This document shows, piece by piece, positions 1-8,234 of a stretch of DNA of 64,000 nt. The stretch comes from Acidobacteriota bacterium. Its GTDB lineage: Bacteria; Acidobacteriota; Terriglobia; Bryobacterales; Bryobacteraceae. A program made the translations under genes and the position numbers. The stretch covers positions 310,001-374,000 of the forward strand of contig JACTMJ010000006.1 in the NCBI GenBank assembly GCA_014584705.1. Reading direction: 5' to 3'. Below the pieces are notes generated by a model. The model searched no databases. It was given only the letters and a program-made list of their open reading frames with translations, and was not told the DNA's origin. Within the stretch, counting starts at the first letter, position 1; each line of letters opens with the position of its first letter.

Positions 1-242
1 CCGACGCTCACCCGCTCATGATCCACCGCCCGCCGCAACATACCCAGACGCGCTTCGAAGTTCGCACCCGAGAAGTCCTTATGGGGAAGGGCCTCAGGTA
101 GCAGCAACAGGACTTCCTCCGCCATTTCGGCCGCGTGGATTGCCAGAGCGGCGTGGGCGATGGTGGGCGGGTTATAGGCGCCTGGAATGACGGCCAGCGT
201 CCTGGGGTCTCCGGTGACGCGGCGTCGCTCAATGCGAAGCAC
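1..242 (-). CDS. Nicotinate-nucleotide adenylyltransferase-like protein, partial (C-terminus outside window)
   Basis: This open frame starts at a GTG at 242 and runs off the left edge, so only about 80 residues are visible. Residues 18-30 read VIPGAYNPPTIAH. That is the nucleotidyltransferase signature of NadD-like enzymes (G-x-FNPPT-x-H, equivalent to the HIGH motif), followed by an amphipathic helix AALAIHAAEMAEE. NadD family members adenylylate nicotinate mononucleotide in NAD synthesis. An in-frame TAG lies five codons upstream of the GTG, so no longer N-terminus is possible. Because the protein is cut off, substrate residues in the second half cannot be checked, and it may be a NadD-related protein rather than NadD itself. 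Confidence 0.6.
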   Translation of the reverse strand, partial: MLRIERRRVTGDPRTLAVIPGAYNPPTIAHAALAIHAAEMAEEVLLLLPEALPHKDFSGANFEARLGMLRRAVDHERVSV

Positions 243-343
243 GGTTCCAACTTTCTATCATTTCATCGTCCGCCAGGACCTTCGTTGACGCGACGATCAC
301 GCTCGCTCCAACATGCACCGGGCGCCTCCGTCACAGGCCTGCA

Positions 344-685
344 CTACGCCTCTTCTTTCCATGAAGGATCGTCCTCCAGAACCACGGCTGTGCCATAAAC
401 CATGATCTCCGCGAGGCCGCTGCCAATCTCCGCCGTGGTCACGCGCAGGCCGATCACTCCGTCCGCTCCCAGGCTCCGGGCCTCTTCCACCATGCGATCG
501 AGCGCATGTTCGCGGCTTTCCGCCATGAGTTTCGTGTACTCGTGGACTTCCCCGCCCACCAGATTGCGGAAGGCGGCGAGAAGGTCCTTCCCGGCGTGGC
601 TCGCGCGCACCGTGTTCCCTCTCACCAGCCCCAGCGTCCGCTTCACGCGCTTTCCGGCGATCTGAGACACCGTGACGACGATCAT
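344..685 (-). CDS. YbjQ/UPF0145 family heavy-metal-binding domain protein
   Basis: A 113-residue protein of the YbjQ (DUF74) family, whose members form small pentameric rings of unclear function, sometimes described as heavy-metal binding. The N-terminus MIVVTVSQIAGKRVKRTLG and the central block EARSLGADGVIGLRV (residues 68-82) are the family hallmarks, and the length is normal. Its ATG overlaps the TGA of the anti-sigma gene by four bases (ATGA), so it is translationally coupled as the third gene of a sigma / anti-sigma / YbjQ operon. That suggests its level follows the same stress response; this is inference from position only. Confidence 0.85.
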   Translation of the reverse strand: MIVVTVSQIAGKRVKRTLGLVRGNTVRASHAGKDLLAAFRNLVGGEVHEYTKLMAESREHALDRMVEEARSLGADGVIGLRVTTAEIGSGLAEIMVYGTAVVLEDDPSWKEEA

Positions 686-1125
686 TTGCGGATCCTCCGA
701 TACCGATCATGCGGCAGTTCCCGCCAGCGCTCGACGGCCACCGAAACGAATAGCGAAATCAGGCCAAATACAATGATGCCAGCGATGGCCTCGCCCGCGG
801 TAGGCAGCCGCAGATTCCGAAAAAAGAGCAGGCCGAGATAGGCGAGCCAGAGAACAAATCCTCCCCCGATGGCATAAAAGCCAATGCGTCGCGGTGCGGC
901 CACGGCAAGCTGGCGTTCAATTTCACGGATGCGATCGTCGGGAGGCTGGGGCATCGGAATCGTGCCTGTGAGTCGTTGCAATTGGCGCATCTCCTCAAAA
1001 GCCTGCCGGTAATCCGGGTGATCCTCAATCAGCAGGCTTACCCGCTGGCTCTCCCCCTGGGTGAGTTCGCCATCGAGGTAAGCGGAAATCATGCGTTCTA
1101 TTTCTTCCGGGGTTTGCTTCGGCAT
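682..1125 (-). CDS. Putative anti-sigma factor with two membrane helices
   Basis: A 147-residue protein directly after an ECF sigma factor gene, sharing a TGATG junction with it. Residues 1-50 (EEIERMISAYLDGELTQGE) match the N-terminal fold of ZAS-type anti-sigma factors, which bind and sequester the sigma factor. The zinc ligands H-x3-C-x2-C of that fold are absent, so it would be a zinc-free variant. Two hydrophobic stretches lie around residues 82-101 and 112-131, suggesting a membrane hairpin with both ends in the cytoplasm. The assignment rests on gene order plus the N-terminal helix pattern; direct family recognition is moderate. Confidence 0.7.
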   Translation of the reverse strand: MPKQTPEEIERMISAYLDGELTQGESQRVSLLIEDHPDYRQAFEEMRQLQRLTGTIPMPQPPDDRIREIERQLAVAAPRRIGFYAIGGGFVLWLAYLGLLFFRNLRLPTAGEAIAGIIVFGLISLFVSVAVERWRELPHDRYRRIRK

Positions 1126-1664
1126 CAGAGATACCCCCTTAGTTCGTTTCGAAGCCGCTGTCGTGCTTCATAGAGGCGCGACGTCACCGTCGAGGAATTT
1201 ACGCCCGTCACCTCCGCGATCTCGGCATACCGCATCCCGTGCCAATCCCGCAGCAGAATCACTTCGCGGAGCGGATCGGGCAGCGCGTGGATGGCGCCCC
1301 AGAGTTTCTCGCGCAGCTCGGAATTGGAGGCCAATCCTTCGGGATCACGAGTCCTGTGGTCGGCCAGATTCGGGTTCTCCTCGGTCTCCGCGCGCACTCC
1401 CCGCTTCCTCAAATGATCGATGGAAAGGTTCCGTGCAATCGCATAGAGCCACGCCACGATGGGTTTCGATTCGTCGCGCCGTGCCCAGTGCCGGTGCAGG
1501 CGCAGGAAAACTTCCTGGGTGATATCCATGGCATCTTCCCGGTCTCCCACCAGTTGCAGCGCATAATGAAAGAGCCGCAGGTGATATTCGCGGAAAACGG
1601 CGGAGATACCCCCGTCTGCTTCCGCCATGTTCCGGACGGGTGAGGAATCGATCGCAGTTATCAT
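1125..1664 (-). CDS. RNA polymerase ECF-type sigma-70 factor
   Basis: A 179-residue extracytoplasmic-function sigma factor that would direct core RNA polymerase to stress promoters. Region 2 spans about residues 24-92, with the -10 recognition helix DAMDITQEVFLRLHRHW and the conserved WLYAIARN. Region 4 spans about 118-173, with PDPLREVILLRDWHGMRYAE and the helix-turn-helix EIAEVTGVNSSTVTSRL. The ATG at 1664 is preceded by a purine-rich GGCGGAG ribosome site. The next gene is its likely anti-sigma factor. No C-terminal extension is present. Region 4 resembles SigE/RpoE-like groups, but the trigger signal cannot be read from sequence. Confidence 0.93.
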   Translation of the reverse strand: MITAIDSSPVRNMAEADGGISAVFREYHLRLFHYALQLVGDREDAMDITQEVFLRLHRHWARRDESKPIVAWLYAIARNLSIDHLRKRGVRAETEENPNLADHRTRDPEGLASNSELREKLWGAIHALPDPLREVILLRDWHGMRYAEIAEVTGVNSSTVTSRLYEARQRLRNELRGYL

Positions 1665-1778
1665 TTCGCTCCGCCCTTCTTAAAATACGCGTCCGCGCGC
1701 AAAATCTTGGAGAAGTCGGCAACAACCTTTTGTCGCTGGCGCGCGCGGGCTTGGCGCGCTTCCGCGCGGCCCCGGCCC

Positions 1779-1808
1779 TTGATGCTCAAAGTCTTTAGCA
1801 AGTACAAT
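1779..1808 (+). promoter_or_regulatory. Sigma-70-like promoter for the TsaC/Sua5-type gene
   Basis: A TTGATG -35 box at 1779-1784 and a TACAAT -10 box at 1803-1808 are separated by 18 bases. Transcription would start near 1815. This places the upstream in-frame ATG at 1782 inside the -35 element and so favours GTG 1827 as the translation start. Confidence 0.55.
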
Positions 1809-1826
1809 TTGCAATTTGGACCCATT

Positions 1827-2465
1827 GTGAACACTGAACTCATCGCCATTGACCAGGAAAACCCCCATGAGGACGCGCTCCTCACCGCCGCCGCCGCCAT
1901 TCGCCGCGGGGATGTGGTGGCTATCCCCACCGACGCTCTCTACGTTCTGGTGGCGGACCCCTACAACCTCCACGCCATCGGCAAGGTGTTCCTGGCCAAG
2001 GGCCGGGAGATTCACCGTTCCCTGCCCCTGCTGATTACGGACACCTTCATGGCGGAAGACCTCGCCAAGGAGTTGAACAACCGCTTCTACCAACTCTCGC
2101 GCCATTTCTGGCCCGGACCGCTCACGATCATTGTGCCCGCCGGCGAAAAAGTCCCCCTTAAAGTTACCGGAAACACCGGCCGCCTCGCCCTGCGCCAGGT
2201 ACGAACGCCGGTCGCTCGGAAGCTGGTGGAAATCCTCCAGCAACCCATCATCGCCACCAGCGCGAACATCTCCGGCCAGCCCACATGCAGAAGCGGAATT
2301 GAGGTCTTCGGCACGATGGACGGCCGCCTTCGTCTCGTGCTCGATGGCGGCGGCTGCGTTGGAACCGGCAGCACCACGGTGGATATCACGGAACCGTATT
2401 GGCGCGTCATCAAGGAAGGCGCCATCACGGAAAAGCAGATCGCCGACGTTCTTCACGTGGCATAG
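1827..2465 (+). CDS. L-threonylcarbamoyladenylate synthase-type translation factor (TsaC/Sua5/YciO family)
   Basis: This YrdC-fold protein belongs to the family that makes threonylcarbamoyl-AMP from threonine, bicarbonate and ATP for the t6A modification of ANN-decoding tRNAs. Family marks are AIRRGDVVAIPTDALYVL (residues 23-40), the K-G-R cluster after VFLAKGRE, LSRHFWPGPLTIIVPA and ATSANISGQP. The GTG start at 1827 gives 212 residues beginning NTELIAIDQENP, which fits the usual family N-terminus. An ATG 15 codons upstream falls inside the predicted promoter. The sequence resembles the YciO branch, whose enzymatic role is less certain than TsaC's. It stands alone, divergent from the sigma operon. 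Confidence 0.85.
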   Translation: MNTELIAIDQENPHEDALLTAAAAIRRGDVVAIPTDALYVLVADPYNLHAIGKVFLAKGREIHRSLPLLITDTFMAEDLAKELNNRFYQLSRHFWPGPLTIIVPAGEKVPLKVTGNTGRLALRQVRTPVARKLVEILQQPIIATSANISGQPTCRSGIEVFGTMDGRLRLVLDGGGCVGTGSTTVDITEPYWRVIKEGAITEKQIADVLHVA

Positions 2466-2488
2466 AACGGGCGCACGCTCCCGCCGCG

Positions 2489-3412
2489 TCAGCGCGCGCG
2501 GCCTAACCGGATCCTGGACACCAGCGGATAGTGGTCCGAAGCCATTCGGGTCGTATCATTGATCAAAACTCTGGTACCGTTCGTTCTGATTCCGGGCGAG
2601 ACCAGAATGTAGTCGATGCGGCTGCGCGGAGGGCGCTGAGGATGGGCTGCCGACGTGAGGCCGTCTCCCTTCCCGGCAAGCGTCCAAAGATCCCGCATCT
2701 TCGCCAGAAGAGGGCGCAGCGATTCCGCTTCCGGCCGTGTGTTCAAATCTCCCATCAGGATCGTTGGGAGCTGCGAAGTGGCCACCGCCTTGGCCAGTTC
2801 CTCTGTTTGCGGCACTCGGTCCGCTGCCACAACGGAGAGATGCGTCACCATCACGCGCACGTTCCCGTTGGGGGTCTCCACTTCACCCGAAAGCAATCCG
2901 CGCTGCTCATTCGCCTCCGAGACGCGGGGGAGGTGCGTGTTGCGGCAATCCCGCAACGGAAAGCGGCTGAGAATCGCGGTGCCATACTCGCGCGGGGAGC
3001 CGATATTCCCCTCGGCCGGGAGTTGCAGATTCGGCCCGAAGCAAACGGACATCGCGAGCATCTGTGCCAGCACGCGAGGCTGATCAACACCACCGCTGCG
3101 AGCCCAGAACCGGTCCACCTCCTGCAGACCCACGATATCGGCCTTTGCGGCGGAAATCACTTTCGCGATCCGCTCCAGGTTCAAGCCGCAATCGGCCGCT
3201 GGCGCACTGCCCGCCTCTCTTGGCGCGCATTCCTCATTGCCCGCCCCATGGTGAATGTTGTAGGTCATCACTCGGAGCGCATTTCTCCCCTCACCGGGGT
3301 CGGTAACCCGGCGCGCGGCCTGTGCGCTCAGCATCCCGCTCCAAGCGAGCGTTGCGATTGCAAGCACGGCAAGCATCCTCATCCCGCTGGTTTCGAATCG
3401 ACAGTTTGCCAT
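2489..3412 (-). CDS. Secreted endonuclease/exonuclease/phosphatase (EEP) family hydrolase
   Basis: A roughly 307-residue protein with an N-terminal signal peptide (hydrophobic run MLAVLAIATLAWSGML, cleavage probably after AQA). It is followed by the EEP fold: RVMTYNIHHG (first metal-site strand), IVGLQEVD (catalytic Glu), ILMGDLNTRP (the D-x-N motif) and the terminal SDHYPL histidine. These residues form the Mg-dependent phosphodiesterase centre shared by exonuclease III, sphingomyelinase and inositol phosphatases. The substrate cannot be chosen from sequence. The start at 3412 keeps a plausible signal peptide; an ATG at 3382 would also work. Convergent with the TsaC-type gene. Confidence 0.85.
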   Translation of the reverse strand: MANCRFETSGMRMLAVLAIATLAWSGMLSAQAARRVTDPGEGRNALRVMTYNIHHGAGNEECAPREAGSAPAADCGLNLERIAKVISAAKADIVGLQEVDRFWARSGGVDQPRVLAQMLAMSVCFGPNLQLPAEGNIGSPREYGTAILSRFPLRDCRNTHLPRVSEANEQRGLLSGEVETPNGNVRVMVTHLSVVAADRVPQTEELAKAVATSQLPTILMGDLNTRPEAESLRPLLAKMRDLWTLAGKGDGLTSAAHPQRPPRSRIDYILVSPGIRTNGTRVLINDTTRMASDHYPLVSRIRLGRAR

Positions 3413-3460
3413 AAGCCTATTGTGCCCGAAGGCGCGCGGGGAGGAAGCCGGCAACTGTGC

Positions 3461-3832
3461 TCAGCCCATCGAGAGGCTAAACAGTAGAATGGCCAGCACC
3501 ACGGAACTGATCGCCGTAAAAATCCAATCGCCCTCCCGCAGGAAGCCCACGATCGACAGCGCCACGCGCGATATCGGCGTCAGCAGCAGACACAGCACGC
3601 CCACCTGGGCGATTCCCAGCCCCTCGTTCGGCCCGGAGATCCGCTCGAAAATCCCGCCCAGCGTAGAGTACGGAATCTCCTCGCCCAGGAACGTGCCAAA
3701 GTCCAACCGGTCCGTTCCATGATGGCTCAGAAACAGCACGCCACCGACTACGCCCAGCGCGACCGCCAGCGCCACGCCGCTGCGAAGCGTCAGGCTGATG
3801 AGGAGTTCGAGTTGATGGTCGTCTTTCGTCAT
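3461..3832 (-). CDS. DUF1634 family membrane protein
   Basis: A 123-residue protein starting at ATG 3832, which overlaps the stop codon of the upstream TauE-type permease gene by four bases (ATGA). It has three hydrophobic segments (about residues 12-34, 71-88 and 100-122) and the sequence GLGIAQVGVLCLLLTPISRV, characteristic of the DUF1634 family. DUF1634 proteins are often encoded next to TauE/SafE permeases and are presumed accessory subunits. Their biochemical role is not established. The tight coupling here supports a two-component exporter. Confidence 0.85.
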   Translation of the reverse strand: MTKDDHQLELLISLTLRSGVALAVALGVVGGVLFLSHHGTDRLDFGTFLGEEIPYSTLGGIFERISGPNEGLGIAQVGVLCLLLTPISRVALSIVGFLREGDWIFTAISSVVLAILLFSLSMG

Positions 3833-4665
3833 AGGTGGCCTCGAAAACCCTGCACGATCATCTGGATGGCAACCACTCCCACCACCAGCGCGAATCCCCG
3901 CCGGAGCTGCTTCACCGGCAGCCGGGGCAGCAAAAACGCCCCCAACGTAGAGCCCCCGAGCACGCCCAGCATCACGGGAAACGCCAGCGCCGGATGGATG
4001 TAGCCGCGCCCGAAATAGATCGCCGCGCTCGCCACACCGGTGACGCCGATCATGAAGTTGCTGGTGGCGGTGGAGACTTTGAACGGCACTCCCATCACGC
4101 GGTCGAGCGCGATCACCTTGAATGCTCCCGAACCGATCCCCAGCAGCCCGGAGAGGATCCCGGCCCCATACATGATGCCAAAGCCGAGTGCGGGGTGAGA
4201 CGCGGCGTACGGCGTATCCCCTGTCTCGCCATGATAGACGCCGCTCAGCCGCAAGCGATGCGCGAACGGCGTTGGCGAAAACACCTTCGTCCGCTCCCGT
4301 CGCACGCTGCCAGCCTGCCACGCCGAATACAGCAGCACCATTCCGAACACGATCGCCAGTGTGGATGTGGGAATGATGCCGGCCAGCATCGCGCCGCAAA
4401 TCGCCCCCACCGTGGTCGCAAGTTCCAGAAACATGCCAATGCGGATATTCGTCAGGCCGTCTCTCACGTACGTCGCGGCCGCGCCCGAAGAGGTCGCGAT
4501 CAGGGCCACCAGACTCGCGCCGATCGCATAGCGAAGATCCACCCCTAACAGAAGCGTCAGCGCCGGAGTCACGATCACTCCGCCTCCCAGCCCGGTCAGG
4601 GACCCCACCAATCCGGCCAGAACGGCGACGCCAAGAACGACGATGGTCAACTCGAATGCGGGCAC
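3829..4665 (-). CDS. TauE/SafE family sulfite/organosulfonate exporter-like permease
   Basis: A 278-residue integral membrane protein with about eight hydrophobic segments and the duplicated family signatures VGSLTGLGGGVIVTPAL (near the N-terminus) and SGLLGIGSGAFKVIAL (second half). Family members move sulfite, sulfoacetate or other small anions across the inner membrane. The GTG start at 4665 is chosen because GGAAAGGA sits five bases upstream and the first helix follows at once. Longer in-frame starts would add about 70 arginine-rich residues unlike the family. The DUF1634 gene follows with an ATGA overlap. The substrate is unknown. Confidence 0.88.
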   Translation of the reverse strand: MPAFELTIVVLGVAVLAGLVGSLTGLGGGVIVTPALTLLLGVDLRYAIGASLVALIATSSGAAATYVRDGLTNIRIGMFLELATTVGAICGAMLAGIIPTSTLAIVFGMVLLYSAWQAGSVRRERTKVFSPTPFAHRLRLSGVYHGETGDTPYAASHPALGFGIMYGAGILSGLLGIGSGAFKVIALDRVMGVPFKVSTATSNFMIGVTGVASAAIYFGRGYIHPALAFPVMLGVLGGSTLGAFLLPRLPVKQLRRGFALVVGVVAIQMIVQGFRGHL

Positions 4666-4852
4666 TGGTTCCTTTCCGTGGACAAGGCATTCCGCGGGCG
4701 GCGCGAGGCGGTTGGCCCGCCGCGCCGCATCGGGGCGGGCGCGGCGCGGGAGGCGCGGCCCTGTGATCCAGGGTATCCAACTCGCCCGCTCCCATGCCAA
4801 TCGCGGGCGCCCGCCAAGCCTTGCCGGAAGGCGCGCGGCGCGGGAGAAACAA

Positions 4853-7234
4853 TCAGAGCCCGGCGCGCTCGACAATCAGCTTCACCAGCGCGTCCCCGTC
4901 TTCGATCTCCGTCCCGATCTTCAGCCAGTAGAGCGGCGTCTGGCGAATGGAGAGATACCAATCCGGCTCCAGGTTGCAGGAGTCTTTCTCGGTGGTAAGC
5001 AGCGTGCGCGCGCCCACGGTGCGCGCAAACGCTTCGAGCCGGCGGAGTTCCGCGGGGGCGAAAACGTGATGATCGTGAAAGGGCCAGAATGCCCGCGTTT
5101 GGATGCCAAGCACCCGCAAGGTCTGCCGGAAGGAATTCGGGTTCGCCAAGCCGCAAAAAGCCATCGGCGCCTCCGGGCGCCAATCCTCAATGGCATGTTC
5201 CGCACCACTCGCTGCATCCACCCAGCAGAGCGGAACCACTCTCGAGCGGAAGATCGGGGCAGCGGGGTTGATGGCACGGAGCTTCGCATCGATTCCGCGC
5301 AGGCGTCCCTTGGCCGACGCGCGCGTGACAAGGAAAGCGTCGGCGCGGGCGAGCGCTTGCATGGGCTCGCGCAGGCGGCCGAGCGGCACCAGATCCCGCT
5401 CGCCGAATGGCATCAGCGCGTCGATCAGCACCAGGTCAAAATCGCGCGCGAGCCGCCAATGCTGAAAGCCATCGTCGAGCAGAAAGACATCGGCGTGAAA
5501 CTTCTCGAGCAGCCGCATCCCGGTCTCATAACGGCATGCGCCGACGCCAAGCGGGGCGGCCGCGCGGCGCAGGAAGATCTGCGGCTCGTCGCCAGTGACG
5601 AGCCGTGGCAGACTCTCGCCGGGGCCCGCGATCACGGAGGCTTCGCGGCTCACCCGGCGGTAGCCCCGCGTGAGGATCGCCGGGGCGTGGCCGCGCTCCC
5701 GCAGCCGCTCCGTTAGCCAGAGCACAGCCGGCGTCTTCCCGGCGCCGCCCGTGGTGATATTGCCCACGCAAACCACGGGCACGGGCAAGCGGCGTTGCGC
5801 GGCGGATTGCCGTTTCCGCTTCCAGCGTGAACCCGCCTGCCACAGTCGCGCCAGCGGCCAGAGGAAGGCCCAGTGCCACCAGGAACGCGGGGGCCGGGGC
5901 ACGGCGTGCTCGTAGAGCATCGACACTCGCTCCAGAGCGCGAGCGGTCGCCCCCGTGCCCGCTACAAAGCGCCGGCGCGCCCGTTCGCCCAGTTCCCGGC
6001 GCAGGCTGGCATCAAGCAGCAAGGGTCGCAGTGCCGCGGGGAGATCCTCCGGCCGCTCGACCGTCACTACGGCTCCGGCATCCCGAAAATCAGCGGCAAT
6101 TCCGGGAAAATTCTCCATGTGCGGACCGGTTACCACCGGAACCCCGCAGGCAGCCGGTTCCAGGATGTTGTGGCCGCCGCGATGGTTGAGTGTGCCTCCC
6201 ATGAATACGGCGTCGGCAATGGGGAACAGCGAGGCCAACTCTCCCATCGAATCGAGCAGCAGCACACCGGGCAATCGCAGAGCGGAGACGTCTGTCAGGG
6301 CCGTGCGGCGCACCCAGTTCACGCCGCTTTCCGCGAGGCGGGAGGCCGCAAGTTCAAAGCGTTCCGGGTGGCGCGGAACGAGAATCAGCAGAAGATACGG
6401 AATCTCCGGCAGCAGCCGCTCAAATGCCGCGAGCACCGCGACATCCTCGTCCACGTCCCCTTCCGTCGCGGGCGGCATCGTGCTTGCGGCTATCCAGATT
6501 TTGCGTGGCCCAAGGCGGTCCAGAAAGGCCTTCAGTTCCGGCGGCGGGCTGGCAGCTGCGGGTCCGATATCGTACTTGAGATTCCCGCCCACCGAAAGCC
6601 GCGCCGCATCCTCGCTTCGCATCAGAGCGGCGAAGCGCTGGCGGCTCACCTCGTCCTGGGCAAGGATGGCATTGGGAAGAGATAGCACCTCGGCGAAAAA
6701 CCAGCGCGCCCTCCGATAGCGGGGGAAGGCGCGCTCCGAAATGCGGCCATTCACAACCAGCAATCCCGCGAAGGTCTTCTTCACCTCGTGGTAGAGGTTC
6801 GGCCAGATCTCCGTTTCGAGAATCACGAGCACCAACGGACGGATGCGGCGCAGAGTGCTTCGAATCGAGAAGCAATAATCGAGGGGCGCATAGAAGATGC
6901 CGTCGCACTGCCCGGCCAGGCGCTGTTCGGCCACCCGCCTGCCCGTTACCGTGGTCACGCTCACGTAGACCGGTGCCAGCGGATATCGCTCGCGCAGCGC
7001 CGAAATCAGCGTCGCCGCGGCCACGATCTCCCCGACGCTCACCGCGTGGACCCAGATGCTGCCATGCGTGGTCTGGTTAAACTCATTCGGGAGCAAGCCG
7101 AAGCGTTCCCGCAGATTCCGGATGTAATCCCGCTGCCGCCACACGCGTCGAAGGAAGTACGGTAAAAGTAGAGGCAGCAACACCCAGCCCACGAGCCGGT
7201 AAAGGAAGAAAATGCAGAATCGCCGCCAGTTCAT
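4853..7234 (-). CDS. WaaA-LpxK fusion: Kdo transferase joined to tetraacyldisaccharide 4'-kinase
   Basis: About 793 residues (from ATG 7234) holding two lipid A enzymes in one chain. Residues 1-440 are a GT-B Kdo transferase (WaaA/KdtA): a membrane anchor FLYRLVGWVLLPLLLPYF, then HAVSVGEIVAA with the catalytic Glu, ETEIWPN, and GGTLNHRGGHNILEPAACGVP in the C-terminal half. Residues about 445-793 are LpxK: an N-terminal hydrophobic helix, the P-loop VGNITTGGAGKTP (about 490-502), LTRGYRR, LDDGFQHW and LLTTEKD. WaaA adds Kdo to lipid IVA and LpxK phosphorylates the disaccharide just before that. They are normally separate proteins. The 5' end overlaps the divergent gene at 7212 by 23 bases, and no clear ribosome site precedes the ATG. 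Confidence 0.93.
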   Translation of the reverse strand: MNWRRFCIFFLYRLVGWVLLPLLLPYFLRRVWRQRDYIRNLRERFGLLPNEFNQTTHGSIWVHAVSVGEIVAAATLISALRERYPLAPVYVSVTTVTGRRVAEQRLAGQCDGIFYAPLDYCFSIRSTLRRIRPLVLVILETEIWPNLYHEVKKTFAGLLVVNGRISERAFPRYRRARWFFAEVLSLPNAILAQDEVSRQRFAALMRSEDAARLSVGGNLKYDIGPAAASPPPELKAFLDRLGPRKIWIAASTMPPATEGDVDEDVAVLAAFERLLPEIPYLLLILVPRHPERFELAASRLAESGVNWVRRTALTDVSALRLPGVLLLDSMGELASLFPIADAVFMGGTLNHRGGHNILEPAACGVPVVTGPHMENFPGIAADFRDAGAVVTVERPEDLPAALRPLLLDASLRRELGERARRRFVAGTGATARALERVSMLYEHAVPRPPRSWWHWAFLWPLARLWQAGSRWKRKRQSAAQRRLPVPVVCVGNITTGGAGKTPAVLWLTERLRERGHAPAILTRGYRRVSREASVIAGPGESLPRLVTGDEPQIFLRRAAAPLGVGACRYETGMRLLEKFHADVFLLDDGFQHWRLARDFDLVLIDALMPFGERDLVPLGRLREPMQALARADAFLVTRASAKGRLRGIDAKLRAINPAAPIFRSRVVPLCWVDAASGAEHAIEDWRPEAPMAFCGLANPNSFRQTLRVLGIQTRAFWPFHDHHVFAPAELRRLEAFARTVGARTLLTTEKDSCNLEPDWYLSIRQTPLYWLKIGTEIEDGDALVKLIVERAGL

Positions 7235-7820
7235 CGTGTTGTTCGCCGCAGCGGCCGGGGCCGTAGCCGCCGACAAGAACCAGTTTAAGCCGGAAGCGCT
7301 GGAAAGCTATTCAAACGCCCAAAAGGTCGGCGGCCTCACAATCGCCGCCGACGCTTATCATGACGCCGAGCGGTCGAAATCCGCTTTCGGCGGCAAAGCC
7401 AAGCCTTATGAAAACGGCGTACTGCCTGTGATGCTCCTCATCCGCAACGATTCGAAACGCACGGTGACCCTCGAAGGCATGCGCATCGAGTATCAGGCGG
7501 ACCGTACACGCGCCGCCGTCATCCCGCCCAGGGAGGTCCCGTTTGTCCGGTCGGCCCAACGCCCGCAACTCGATTCCACCGGTCCGATTCCGGGCCGGGT
7601 GAGCGTACGGCGCAAGAAGAATCCGCTCGACGCGCAAGAGATTCAGGAACGGGCCTTCGCCGCGCGAATGCTCCCCCCTGGCGAAATCGCCACGGGATTC
7701 CTTTACTTCCAGGCTCTCTACCGGGAAAACGCCATCCTTTACATCACGGGCATCAAAGATCCCGCCACGGGGCAGGATCTCTTCTTCGTCGAAGTGCCCG
7801 TAAACAATGGGCCGCACTAA
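7212..7820 (+). CDS. Exported protein of unknown function
   Basis: A 202-residue protein with a short export signal, MQNRRQFIVLFAAAAGAVAA, whose NRRQFI resembles a Tat or Sec signal. The AAGGAAG ribosome site just before ATG 7212 makes the start firm. The mature part alternates beta-type stretches (VLPVMLLIRNDSKRTVTLEGMRIEY; GEIATGFLYFQALYRENAILYITGI), suggesting an immunoglobulin-like or beta-sandwich fold such as those that follow DUF-type lipoproteins. I do not recognise the family. It ends at a strong bidirectional terminator shared with the convergent STAS gene and is divergent from the waaA-lpxK fusion. Confidence 0.8.
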   Translation: MQNRRQFIVLFAAAAGAVAADKNQFKPEALESYSNAQKVGGLTIAADAYHDAERSKSAFGGKAKPYENGVLPVMLLIRNDSKRTVTLEGMRIEYQADRTRAAVIPPREVPFVRSAQRPQLDSTGPIPGRVSVRRKKNPLDAQEIQERAFAARMLPPGEIATGFLYFQALYRENAILYITGIKDPATGQDLFFVEVPVNNGPH

Positions 7821-7839
7821 TTGGTCCGCTGCATAACGG

Positions 7840-7870
7840 AAAAAGCCGCGGCAATCGCCGCGGCTTTTTT
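7840..7870. terminator. Bidirectional rho-independent terminator
   Basis: A perfect stem GCCGCGGC (7845-7852) / GCCGCGGC (7857-7864) with an AATC loop is flanked by five A on the left and six T on the right. It can stop transcription from both the exported-protein gene on the plus strand and the STAS gene on the minus strand. Confidence 0.93.
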
Positions 7871-7892
7871 GTGGCAACCCGCGGGGCGGACA

Positions 7893-8234
7893 CTAGAAGC
7901 TAGCGATCGCCTCGTCTTCCGCTTCAAAGACGTGGAATACGGTGTGCAATTTGGTGATCTGCATCAGATCCTTCAGCTTGGTCTGGAGATTCACCAGTTT
8001 CAGTTGGCCGCCCTTGGTGGTAACGGAAGTATAGCTGCCCACCATCTCGCCCAAGCCGGCGCTGTCGATGTAGCTCACATCGGCCATGTTCAGCAAAATG
8101 TTCTTGTTCCCTTTGGCGGACACTTCGGCGACGGTGTCGCGCAGCGTGCCCGAACCTTCTCCAAGAGTGATCTTTCCGCTGAGATCGATCACCGCCACTT
8201 GACCCACCTGGCGCACGTTCACTTTCAAACTCAT
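7893..8234 (-). CDS. STAS-domain anti-sigma factor antagonist (SpoIIAA-like)
   Basis: A 113-residue single-domain STAS protein. Signatures are VAVIDLSGKITLGEGSGTL near the N-terminus and the phosphorylation loop VSYIDSAGLGEMV (Ser about residue 58), which anti-sigma kinases phosphorylate to switch the antagonist off. Unphosphorylated antagonists bind the kinase and free a sigma factor. No RsbW-type kinase or PP2C phosphatase gene lies nearby, so its partner must be encoded elsewhere. The ATG at 8234 follows a GGAGGATCTCG ribosome site. Confidence 0.93.
   Translation of the reverse strand: MSLKVNVRQVGQVAVIDLSGKITLGEGSGTLRDTVAEVSAKGNKNILLNMADVSYIDSAGLGEMVGSYTSVTTKGGQLKLVNLQTKLKDLMQITKLHTVFHVFEAEDEAIASF

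Noticed and set aside
4666..4875. Longer start for the TauE-type permease
   Set aside because: Adds 70 Arg/Pro-rich residues before the first helix and lacks a ribosome site; GTG 4665 has a strong one.
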